64,000 nt of DNA. Origin: Ascidia mentula. Its lineage: Eukaryota > Chordata > Ascidiacea > Phlebobranchia > Ascidiidae. Below, piece after piece: positions 1 through 13,300 of the stretch (position 1 is the stretch's first letter; each line of letters opens with the position of its first letter). The translations under genes and the position numbers were made by a program. The DNA is taken from contig OX387202.1 in the NCBI GenBank assembly GCA_947561715.1, forward strand, positions 5,965,001-6,029,000, read 5' to 3'. Under the pieces are notes generated by a model. The model searched no databases and was not told the origin of the DNA. It saw only the letters and a program-made list of their open reading frames with translations.

Positions 1-1152
1 GCAATTTAGACATTGTCCGAATCATACCGGAAGCAGTTCAACCGCCTTTATCTTTGCAATGGCCGAGATCAAACAAGCTTAGATACACAGTTCGACAACG
101 GCTAGCAACTCGATGGACAAGGGTCAAACCAGGGACATGACTAAAAAAAGTCTCTCTTTCTCTTCGCTCTCCTTCCAGTTCAGGCCCCATATCAGTATTA
201 AATCCCCAAAATCAACTTTTGAAGGTTACCAGCATTATTATCCATACTGAGTGATTTGCGTTTTTGTCCACAACAATTCCTGTGGTCGGTGACCCATGAA
301 GATCTACTGGTACTATTTAAAGAGAAAAATAATTGATTGCAGCTGCATCGGACAAAACACAGCAAGGATCTGAGGAGCCTCCAGGAGGATCTTATGTCCT
401 TTAGGATAGCAAAAACAGTCCCAGGGGGCAACCAAAGCAACTTTCCTGTGACAATTTATTTGCCATTGGGTAGAAAAAGGTTGGAGCCAACATTAAAGTG
501 CAAATTGGATGAGGTTTTTGTGATTCACATTTTCGCAAAACCAACTTACATTTTTTGCAGCATATTTAGCTAAAATAATGTCCGACCAGGGAGTGAAATA
601 CCCCAGGAGCGCTTTAAATAACTATCGCGCAACTAATTTGGACGTGAATGCGTAGATAAGAGGCGGACCTAACATAAAATCACAAATTAAGTTATACTCC
701 TGTAATTCAATTTTGAGCTACATCACTTTGAACATTTCAATGCTTTTTCAACTAAAATTTTCACAGCACCCAGCACCAAATGACTAGCTGACTAAGAAGG
801 GCAAAAAATTGCACAAAACTGCACCAAACACGCTAACAATCCTCTGGCAATAGCACGTGAATCCCTACTCATTCAACCATGAATTTGACCCCAATGCATC
901 ACCGGTTGTCTTGTGACGTAATTAAGTTTCTCTGTGACAGAGCAGTACAAGAGGGGCATTCCCCGCAGACGTAACTTTTTGATAGAAAGTACTTTTTCCG
1001 GTCTCCAAATCTGAAAGAGAATTTTAGAGACATAAAGGAAGTTACTAAGATTCTCTCCTCTGTCACCTATATACTACTCAGGACATTATTTGTTTGTTTC
1101 GTTACTTTATTGGTAATAACACTTCGCTTAACATTGATATTATTTCGTTCAG

Positions 1153-1314
1153 TTGAAGATGCTCGACCTTTCCCACAACATTATAGAAGACCGTGGGGCA
1201 GTTTACGTAGCAAATTGCATCCAAAACATTGAACAAGTGAATCTGCGTGGATGCGACCTGACAAGTGTTGGTGCCAAACATCTATCCGAGAAGATTATAC
1301 TGTTGAAGAAACCG
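1153..1314 (+). CDS. Gene A exon: two leucine-rich repeats
   Basis: A 162-bp phase-0 exon between a TTCAG acceptor and a GTGAGT donor. It codes 54 residues beginning LKMLDLSHNIIED and ending LLKKP, which is two RI-type repeats of 26 and 28 residues. It is the first recognisable gene exon in the window. Confidence 0.75.
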
Positions 1315-4300
1315 GTGAGTGATTTCATGTCTGTCCAAAGGAACAATATTTTTACAATTAATGCGTTACAATGAAAACGCCCAACATGCACTAAACTGTC
1401 AGCGTAAAAAGACTGAGAACTCTTTCGCATTGAAAAAAGTTTTATACGGGGCACAGTGTGACGTTAAACAAAACAAACAATAGAGCAGGGAAGAGAAGGG
1501 GCACATTTTAGGTAATTTTGGCAAATTAAGTTGATTTTCAATGAAAATCATTCTGTCACGATGCAGGATTTAAGCTCTAAAAATTCGCTTTTTCTGAAAT
1601 GTACCAAGGATGCTAAGAAGAAGCTGATGATGAATCTCGCATCGTCATATATGGGGGAACCAACCAACCAAGCGATACTTCGATGTTGCAACTGGGCTCA
1701 TGAAGTAAACGATGAGGAGTTAACTTCAATCGTGTCCTCCTTACTCCCTGATAAATTTGACCTCAGTGGCTCATCACTCCTCCCGACCGACATTTTGAAT
1801 CTCACCTTCGTGATCCAAAGGAGAAACAAACCAGTAAGATGTGGTTTGTGCATTTTTATATCAGTAAGATATTAGTCCTGTTGTGAGATTTTAAACAAAA
1901 ATGAAAAATTTTCGGAAATGACAAATCAGGGATCTGGGAGAAAATGCAAGTGGTTTTAACTACTGGACCGTTGCCGCCAGATGGGTCGCATGTTATTTAT
2001 TTTATGGTGGGGCGGAAATGTGAGAGTGTATTTGGTTTCAAGTTTTGGTTTTGCGACAAACAATTTGTTGTTAACGATTAATTTAATAATCAACAAAATA
2101 ATCATATACAGAGCATTTACTTAGAACGTATGTATTATTTAGTTCGCTATTACAGTTGGAACAGAAAGTGACGAAGTTAGTGGAACCGATTTTTTTTTCA
2201 AAAATTAATTAACGCCAGCTAATTTTCGCCATTGCGAACAATGATAATCCATCAATTAATTTGTGATAACTTATCACCAAACAACTTATAAATTAATGTA
2301 GTTAACAACACCTTAGATTATTCATAACAAGTCGAACGAAAACAAGCTTCGAATATCCTTTCACGGCGCTTTTGTGTGCTGTTGTACCTTGGCTCGCTAG
2401 CATAAGAGACGCTGTCTCGCACTTAGACCTACTTGCTTGCGCAATCCATGCCTATCAAACTTGGAGGTAATAGGCTGGTTAGTGATGCGGATAGATGGGT
2501 GAGAAAGCCCATGGACAACGTCAACGCAGTTGCCAAAGCTTCAAAGTTAAAATCCAAGGGTGATATTTGTGAAGTAGACATGGCAGCACGCAAAAGGGCA
2601 TCGGCTACTTTGTTACTTTTCCCGTTGTTATGCTGCACATCAGTGTTGTACTCCGATATCGCCGAAAGATATCGCTGTTGACGTGCAGTCTAAGGCTCTG
2701 TGTTTTTTGCGAAACCAAAAATGAGATGTTTATGGTCTGTGAAGGCAGTAAAATTGCACCCAACAATAAAGCATTTGAAATGTCTGATTGCTAAGTTAAG
2801 TGCCAACAGTTCATGGTCAAATGCGCTGTACTTGATTTCAGGCTTCCTCAGCTGACGGCTGAAGAATGCTAGTGGCTGCCAGTTGCCGTACATAAACTTA
2901 TATGGTAAGAAATCGGTTTACCTCCTTCATTCATTCTGATACAAACCTCCTAACTACTTCATCGGGTGTTCCACACGGATTGAGATAATTGCTTCTTAAT
3001 GTTTTTCTTCCTTTTTCTCATTTTATGGAGCTACAGGATTACCTCAACTCCACATTGGGTCGATTTTTAGATCCAATCTTGTCCTCAACGTTTCTGTTAC
3101 TTCAATCGTGAAAATTGTTAAGCAGACACCAACCTCTGCAGCTCCAGTAAAGTAGTGTCCAAATATATTTTAATCAAGCGACTTGAAATTTGACACACTA
3201 ATATGACAGTCAAGCAAAAAACTATCATTGAAAACCGATTTCGGTCGTAATATGACTTCACAGTCGTCAATTATTGTGGCGCAAACAACCGATTAATGCC
3301 ACTGTTTGTGCGCTTAGTTTAAGCTGGAGATCTATGTTATATCGTTTTATTCATTTTGTGATAACAGGAACTACGGTATAAAAGATAAGAAAAGTTTAAT
3401 AAATTTTTTTTTAATGAAATCTTCTGAATAACCTCCACGATAATAACACGCACGACCACGACGGAGTAAAGTTATAAACTCGTGGATTAACCAATTGGTT
3501 GCAAAGTCAGTTTTTATATATGTATTCATCAACAAACATTAGGTTGTTTGTGTTTGTGACGTAACACACTTTCCCGTATGTCTTTATATCGTAACAAATT
3601 TTAAACATGGATTGTTGGCCTAATTGTGGTGGCTCGATTTTTTTTCCGAAGCCTGTTTTCTTATATTTATGGATGTCTTGGTCTTAACAATGAGGCATGT
3701 TGCATTTTTTGAATGGGTGGCCAGCTACTTACACGTTGCTGACACTACCAGTCATAATGTTAAACTCAATCAAAACAGATTTCTTGTCCTTTGTGTGCAA
3801 TGCATTGTTTTGACGATATTAGTCGTCAGTATCATATTATTGGCGGTGATAATAGGACAGAGTCAGATATAACCAACACATAATATTTTGAATTTACTGT
3901 CTTAAACACGTCAAGCATAAGTGAATTTAAATGGAGTTGGAGCCCATTCTCGCACACAAACATGTATTCACGAGTGATTTTGTACTTAGAAACGTAATGG
4001 TGCGACATGGGTAAATGTTATGGTGAACGTAATAACCCTCTTTGGTCCACTTTATTTGGATGCTTCAATTGTGCTGGCAAATCCCGATGTGTCCCAAAAA
4101 ACAATTTGTGCTGACGTCGGTTGGAATGGCTGATACATTACCTAACTGTCGTTTTATCTAAAACAATATTCGGAAAATCGATTTAAAGTTTATATGCAAG
4201 GGCGGGTGATAAGTTCACGTGGTGAACGCTCTTGGTTCACTGAATGGAACTTAGGTTTGTTAAACCCTGTGTTTCAACCAAAACACGCAATCATATTTGT

Positions 4301-7300
4301 ATGAAGCAAAATCTACGGAACGCCATCCATATAAGCCATTATTTGTTTGATTCATTGGGTTACTGTTATTCACACTTTGTTTAACTAGGATATTACTTCG
4401 TTCAGCTGAAGCTGCTCAACCTCTCGGGCAAAAGTATAGAATTCCGTGGCGTGGTTTACATCGCAAACTGCATCCTAAACATTGAAGAATTGGATCTGCG
4501 TGGATGTGACCTGACAGGCGTTGGAGTCAAACATATATTCGAGAAGATTAAACTGTTGAATAAACCGGTGAGTAATTTTATGTCTGTCCAAATGAAGAAT
4601 ATTTATATTTGCATTGTAATGAAAACGTCCAACATGCACAAAAAATGTCAGCGTACTAGGGGTGTTGCGCGTTAGGTTCATTTGTTTTATAAGAGGGGCC
4701 GAATAACGCAAAACAACACAACCACTAAAGCTTAGGCACGTTTCAGGCTATTTTGGCAAATTAGTTGATTTTCAATGAAAAACATTCTGTCATGATGCAG
4801 GATTTAAGCTCTACTAATTCGCTTTGTCTGAAATATACCAAGGATGCTAAGAAGAAGCTGCTGAAGAATCTCGCATCGCCGTATATGGGGGAACCAATCA
4901 ACAAAGCGATACTTCGATGTTGCAGCTGGGCTCATGAAGCGAACGATGAGGAGATGACATCATCCGTGGCCTCCGCACTCCCTTATGAGCTCGACTTCAG
5001 TCGTTCAACGATCCTCCCGAACGAACTCGAGTATCTCACCTTCGTGATTCAAAGGAGAAACAAACCGGTGAGATGTGGTTTGTGCATTTTTATATCAGTA
5101 AGATTTTAGACCAGATGTGAGTCTTTTAAACGTAAAGAAAAAAAAAGATGAAGTTGGGCGAATGGCGTGACACTTAACGCAACAACACCGCAGCATGAAC
5201 GTACGACATAAAAACAACACAGAACGTGATAAACGGAATGATAAAAACCAATGAACAGAATTAGGTTGCAACCGAAGGACACATCAACAAAACGCCAAGA
5301 TATTATTTCGCGATTCTGGGAGTGATCATTTTTGGACTTGCTCTAAGGTTTGACCATTTGGCTTCGCTAACATCCAGTCAGTTGACCATCGATTTTTCCA
5401 CAAATGTCACTTAAAACAGCTGCCAATGGTCTGGTGTTCACCTGACGAAGAGAGCGCGCCTGTAAATAGTGGTGGCACAGGGCCGTCAGATCGGTACTCC
5501 CCGTATTGCCTATTGTCACGTTCCACTCTGACCTATGTGTCCTACGTTTTGAGCATTTATTTTTAGGCTGTCCAACGTACTGCTCATAACAGATTTGGCA
5601 CGTTGCAACGTGAATGCCATAACTTGCACAGGTTAGGCGTTGCGTTAGTTTGTATACTTTACCTGTTTTCGTCGTTAATTAGTCGTTTAATAACCATAGA
5701 TTTATGGTTGCCATGGTGTCCGCACATCAAGCGTAACTCCCCGCGGGGCTGCTGCAGTCTGTTTGCAATGCCAGTTGATCGTAATTGGTCACAATATTTC
5801 CCAAAGACGGCGGTCGTTTGTAAACAATTCTTGCTTGTTTTTTTCAATTGTTTCACCTTAGAAAAAGGCGGTGCCCCATGCAATCATTGAGATTTTGCCC
5901 TTTACGGTGGCATCACGAAAGCGTTGTGTCCAAGTTCGTGCCTCCGCAATATTTGCATTGATAACCTTCTTCGAGAAGCCCGATTTTATACACTTGTCCT
6001 GAAGTTGATCCAGGTTTTGTAGGCAGTGGTCTTGTCTTTAATTCAGGCGACGCAAACGACATGCTTCACATAGAATAATAGACTTGTAAATGTGTTCAGG
6101 GTGATAAGATGTTCTATGAAGGAAATTGCGCTCTTTTGCTCCTTCCGTAACAAAATTTTTGGTGACAAAGCTCAAAGCTAGATTCGCAATCCGGCACATG
6201 CCGCACATCCAGAAACGGAAGTTTTCACCATCCTTCATGCGCTTTTTGATGGAACACAATTCTCATTCCTACAGATGAAAATGTTTCCGGTCGTTACGCG
6301 TAACTTCTTACGCATTTATTTGAAAAGATTCGATGCGCATACGATTACACCTGTCGTTTTCTTTGCCCAGATTTGTCTGTTTCAAATCTAATTTTTGCCC
6401 CGCACTTTGTGCATGCAGCGAAAGCGTTGTTTCCATGGGTATTAGGCAGTTAATAAGCAACAAAGCTTCGCTCGTAACTTGAATAATGCTGGAACGGTTC
6501 AGATCAAATGTCGGAGGTCAGTGGGTGTCGCATCGAACAAACACGTATTTACTCGTCTTGCTGCTTTTCATAACGCTAATGCGAACCTAGTTTGTTTTCG
6601 ATGTGCTGTTTGGCATTGACTCGCTAGCATAAGAGTCACCGCCTCGTCCATGGACCCACTTGCTTGCGCTGTCCAAGCCAAACAAACTGGGCGGTAATAG
6701 GCTGCTTGATGATGCGGATAGATGGGTGAGAAAATTCATGAAGAACGTCAAACACCAAGTTATGGGTACCATAAGTCGTGCGGTGACGACCAAGAGGAGA
6801 TGATCGACGAACAATTTTTAAATCCATTATTGCTTGGAATTCGGCTTTGCCAATGGACAACTTTTCAGGTGGAAGACATGTTCGCGCAATCATGTACGGG
6901 AGGACCAGTGGTTTGAATGTGATGTTTTACTCCACTTTAGAGCATTGAGCCGGAAAACTGATGCCTGGATAAACGAAGAAAGGACGCCAATATTTGTTCG
7001 CATGGAGAAGAAATGGGAAACGTCGACCAAGATGGTGGTCAGCATTGCCGTGCTTTGCCAAATGCGCATGCCAACAGCGTCGCGCTTGTGAAATGTTTGC
7101 AGAGTTGCGCGATTCTTTTCTCTGCTGGCAGAAAACTTGGACGTTGTGATTCGTGCCTGCCATAATAAATCTGCGCAATATCCTCACTTGCAATAACAAT
7201 AGGAATGTCTTCGGGCACGTGTTGCAAAAACAAGTGTTTAAAAAGGAAACACGTGTAATGATCACCTAACAAAGCAAACACCACATCCAATAACGCCAAT

Positions 7301-10300
7301 GGCAATCGGTCGCCTAAGGAAGACAAGGTGAATAAGCGTGATGCGCGCTCTTGGCGAAAATGGTCTTAAATTTTCAACAACCGTGTCTTGATGGCTGCAT
7401 ACTCGTCCCTATCAGGCGGTGGTTCCAAAATATCAATCAGTTGACGAGCTGTCGAACTGTTGCGGACACAGCGTCAAAGAACTTTGTTTCATCTGCCTTG
7501 ATGTACCAAACTGTAAACTGTGCTTTCACTTACTGCAGCCATACACGCGGTTGTGAAAGCAAGGATGTCGTTAGCATGACGGTATCAGCATTTTTATATT
7601 CCATCTTATTTGTTATATTCCAATAAAACTTTGTTGGAATTAGGGTTCACCAGTTAAAATGGTTGCAACTTTTATTTAGAGCGCCTCAAATCGAGTCAGT
7701 TAAAATGCATGCGAAAAGAGGATTTGAAGAGCGAAAAACACATGGTTAATGGTACACAGTTTGTGGCACGTTTAATGCGATACCTACAATGCAATGGGCC
7801 TTTATTTTATCACAAATAACAAGAAGGCGAATGTTTGCACGCAATCCTACGGGGATTGTGATGTTTTAACTTGAATCGCTGAGTCTTATTATCAAGCTAG
7901 TTCCACACTAGATAGTCGTAAGAAGTTTTATTATCAGGAATTGGTTTACCTCCGTCATTCATTCCGATACAAATCTCACAATTACTTCGCCTGTTCCAGT
8001 GTATTTCCATTTAAACAAACGGATATATTTAAATCGGGATAAGAAATATTCGCACTTGATTAAAAGTAATTAAGACTCGTTTGATTCTTTCAACTTTTTG
8101 TGTTTTGATATCACTTATGTGTGTTTTTATTCACACTTTGTTTAACATTCAGCTGAAGTTGCTTAACCTCTACAAGAACAATATACAGGACCTTGGTGTG
8201 GTTTACGTGGCCGACTGCATCCAAAACATTGAAAAAGTCAATCTGGGTGGATGCGGCCTAACAAGTGTTGGTGCCAAACATCTATTCGAGAAGATTATAC
8301 TGTTGAAGGAACCGGTAAGTGATTTCATGTCTTAGTCGGAATTCGTCCAACACACACGAACTTTTGTGTCGCGAGCAAAATTCCAACTCACGAAAAGAAA
8401 GAAAGTTACAGGCTTACTCATTTAAACGTCGACTGTTGCCATATCGATATGAAATGCTTAACCGTTGTATTTCGACTATATATCCCAACTACAATTTGGT
8501 GACATTCTGAAGATCATGACATTTTTAAACATAACGTTTTTGACTGCTAACTTGTTGTAAAGTTCTGGAAATTAATTACTTCACGCTGATGTTTCTCAAG
8601 TCGTATTCCTTATGCGCGTTCAGTCTCACCAGAGACTACTAAGTGGAGACTGAACACTGCGCACGTACCAACGACACAAATAATCTTATTGCTCTGTCAA
8701 TACACAACGTATGAAGTTATAACTTTACAAAATTGTTAAACATAATAAACTTGATTTTTTTTTAAATTTAAATCAGATATAAAATCAATCTTATTCTTTT
8801 TTAAATGATAAAGGTTTTTGCGAAAACATTCAGATAAGTTCCATTTGCAATGAAATTTACACTTCAGACAAACTCATTCGAAACAAAAATGTATTTCACC
8901 ACCCACAGATGAGTAAATAAATATAAAACAATGCAAAATTTAAATATAAAAATATAACTTCTTCATCTTCTAAGTTTTCAACTGGTCTACGAGGGTAATT
9001 AAAAAAAATTTAGGGTTAACAAAAAAATGTTTGTGCGTGTGTATTATTGTGTTTCTGTGATGTTGTAGTGATATATTTTTGTTAAGTGTGTGTATGTATT
9101 ATTTATTTACTTAGCTTGTGAATTGGTTCATGGCAAACTTTGGTCCATGCATGTTTTACCCCATACGTTGTATTTCCATCATGAACTCTTTTTATGGCTT
9201 TTCTTTGTGTTATGGTGGTTATGCCAAATGCAGCTTGATGGATGTCTGGGTTCATATTCCTGTGCATCAAAGCTCTCTGAAAAATATATGTATTATATAC
9301 TGCTTGTTTGTTTTGCAACAAGAAATTACAAATTAAATTTGCCAAGATGCCAAACACTGCCTCCAATACATCTTGTGTCAGCATTCCCAGACACACATAG
9401 TTGAGATCATTGTCCAGAAGTCTTCTGCACAATGAAACCATATTTATGCTTGTATATATCAGTCCACCAAATGTGCTTCAATTCTATATAATATCTTACG
9501 TTTCCTTGTCTAACAGTTCTTTAATTCTGTCACCCTGTGTGCTGTCACGCAATGAGAGGACAAACTTTGTCAACTTTGTTCTGTGGAGCTTCTCTTCACA
9601 TGTCTTCGAAAATTCTGGGCGTTTAATTTTGAATAATGAACAGGGATTTTTCTTCTTGTAAACATAGTGACACCCAGACATACAACAGTGGCTCAATAGG
9701 TACATAAGGTTACTTCAGTTCCAGCAAAAACCAAAAAGTAAAAACATTTTTTTAAACAATAACAATGCCAAAGAGCATTACATTGAATCACTAAGCAGGC
9801 TTGTATGCTTACCAGTCACTACAGTAAAAAAGTATAGACCATTTGCCTGGTTCGTCCCTGTGCAGTAAACTGTAATAATATGTATACTGGTATATATATT
9901 TTTGGCTTAAAACTTGATTTGGGCATCAGTAAGTTTTGCGCTAAAAGTGTCGCATGCAATCGCTGCCTCTGCCCTGTATATCTGCCTGACGACTGATGTT
10001 TTGTCTTAATAAGTTAGCAGAAGTATTCTAGTAGTTGCACCAAAGCCCAAAACTAAATCAAAAGGCCTACAAATCACGCAAATGCGAAAAACCATGCGAG
10101 TACCCCACTTTCTCCCATGCATTTTCATTGAAACTACCGCGAAGTTACCAGGTGCATTCAAGCGAAAAAAAACGCAGTGTTCAGCCTCTACTTAGTCTCT
10201 GGTCTCACCAATATCGACCACGTCGTAGTTGCCACAGTGTGTTTAGTACTACAGACCTCACACATCGGGCATATCTTCCACCTGCGCAGTTCGAAGAACG

Positions 10301-13300
10301 TAGTATGTGAAAATTTGTAAGAGGACGCATCAAGGTGTCAGGTAGCTCTCCAAAATAAGGCAACATAATCAAACTCATGGGGGATATCTTCGTCACATCT
10401 GACTTTTGTCGCAACATTGGAGCAAGTGATTGTGACAAAATTTTAAGTGAATTTGGAACAACATCCATGGATGCAAATCACTACGATTATTTTTGTTGTT
10501 GTTGTTTTTAGAATACTGAGGATGTCGCATAGGCGAAAAATATATATTCAAAAAAACATCTTGCTTGGCTGATTAAGTAGAAATCTAGGCCAGTCCTAGT
10601 TATCACTATTAATATAATGTTTGTTTCTTGAAAACAATGCATTATGACAGTCACATAAACAGAAATGGGTGATAAAAGTAATTCGAAAAATATTTCGGCA
10701 CTAACCAAATCTAACCATATCCGCCTATCATTGCTTTACTTTAAAGTCAGCCGATTTTTCTTCGAAATATTAGAGCCAATTACACAACGAGCAGAGAAAA
10801 CCGAATCCGCGTATATGTTCATAAGATTTTTTTTTCTGGGCAAAAACGAATGTTCGAAACTAGTTTGGCTGAGGTTCGGCGAATTTGACTAATATTGACA
10901 GTTGTTTGGCTTTGAACATTTCTAAGTCAAGCGACTTGAAATTTGACACACAATCACTAGAGCCAACTGGAAAACGAGCAGTAAAATTACACTTTGTGTA
11001 TGTCTTTTGCTTTTCATACTTGTTCGAAAATGCATGTTTGAAACTAGTGTGGCTAAGGACTAAAAAAGGAAAAAATTGACTAATTTTTTTGCGATTTGAA
11101 AATTTATAAATCAATCGAATTGAAATTTTACACTCAAATATTAGAGCCAAGTGGAAAGCAAGCAGTGAAGTTCGACATTGCGTAATATTTTGGATTTTTA
11201 TTCTTGTGCGAAAATCCACATTTCAATTTATGGTGGTTAAGCTTTAAACTTCGGCGGTATTGATTAATTTTCAAAGTTGTCTGTTTGCGATTTGAACATT
11301 TTCAAATCAAGCAACTTGAAATTTTACACACAAACACTAGAGCCAAGAAGAAAACGACTAGTGAAAATCGAATTCGCGTATGTCCATTAGTATTTACATT
11401 TGACACAAAGTGTTTTTTAAAACATTTCTTCCGTTCCTAAGTGTAAACTGTGCTTTCATTTTTTTTATTATTATCAATCGGTTTACCTCTGTCATTCATT
11501 CTGATACAAACCTCACAATTACTTCGTCTGTTCCGGTTTCTATTCACTTACTTAAACAAACCGGATTTATTTAAATCGAGATAAGAATTATTCGCGCTTG
11601 ACTAAAAATAACTATTAATTGTTTGATTTGCGCTTTCAACTTACTGTTTTTTAATATTACTTATCTGTGTTGTAATTCACACTTTGTTCAAGATTGATAT
11701 TATTTCGTTCAGCTGAAGATGCTCTTCCTTTGGGGCAACAATATAAAAGACCTTGGTGCGGTTTACCTAGCGGAATGCATCCACAACATTGAACGAGTGT
11801 ATCTGAATGGATGCGGCCTGACTAAAGTTGGTGTCAAACAACTATCCGAGAACATTAAACTGTTGAAGAAACCGGTATGTTATTTGATTTCTTAGTCGGA
11901 ATTCGTCCAACACACACGAACTTTTGTGTCGCGAGCAAATCCAAAGCGCGAAAAGAAAGACTGTTACAGGGTTAGTTATTTAAATGCCTACTGTGGCCAT
12001 ATCGCTCTGTAATGCTTAACCATTGTATTCGCACTATATACCCCAACTATAATTTTGTGACATTCTTAGGATCGTGCTATTTTTAGACATAACGTATGTA
12101 CCAAACCAGCTATAGGCTGCTAACTCGTTGTTCCCGTAGAGTTCCGTCAGTTAATTACGTCACGCTGATGTTGCTTAAGATGTATTCGTTATGCGCAGTT
12201 AGTTTCACCAATATCGACTACGTCGCAGTTGCCACAGTGTGTTTAGTACTACACACCTCACACTTCGGGCATATCTTCTGTGTTGTCCGAAGAACGTAAT
12301 GTTGCAGGCGGGCGTTCAAACATTTGAATGTGAAAATCTATAAGAGGCATCAAGGTGTCAGACGGTACTACAAAACAAGGCAACATAATCACACCCAAGG
12401 GGATATCTTTGTCAAATCTAGGCGTCAAAAGGCACTTGAATTTTGTCGCAAAATAGGAGCGGGATTATGACAAATTTTAAATGGATTTTTAATAATTAAA
12501 GGATTTCTTTACAGCGTCAAGTAACTACACCATACGAAATTTGTATGTTATAAGCTATATTATTATACCAGAATTGTTTCTCAAAAACAATGCATTATTA
12601 CAGCATACAAAAATGAGTGACAAAAAGAATACTACAAATATTTCGGTAATAACTAAATGTGAGAATTGTCCGCCTATCATTGCTTTATTTTAAGGTCAGT
12701 TGAAATGAAATTTTTCTCACAAATACTAGAGCGAAGTAGAAAACGAGCAGTTAAAACCGACTTCGTGTATATTTTTAGTATTTTGTTTCCTGTTCGAAAA
12801 CCCTTGTTTAAAACTAAGGTGGCCAAGGTTCGGCGGATTTGATTAATTTTGTTAGTTGTCTGCCTACGATTTGAAATTTTACCCACAAACACTAGAGTCA
12901 AGTTGAAAACGAACTGTGAAAATTGACTTGGTGTATGTCTTTTAGTTTTTTATTTCTGCGCGAAAAAATATGTATGAAACCAGGGTGGTTAATGTTCGGC
13001 GTAAATAACCTATTTAACAGTTATTTGCCTGCAATTTAAGCATTTTTGAATCAAGCGACTTAAAATTTTGAACGCGAACACTGAAGACATATAGAAAACA
13101 AGCTGTAAAAATCGACTTTCCGTATGTCTTTCAGTTTTTTACTCCTGCTCGTTTTCCCATGTTTGAAACTAGGGTGTTAACGTTTGGTGCGAAAAAATGT
13201 TTCTGCGAAAAAGGCACACTGCACGCTTTGGTGCACACTTTTTGTGACACTTTCAATTAGGTCGTCACAGGACCAGTAACGGACAGTCGTCACGACTGGT

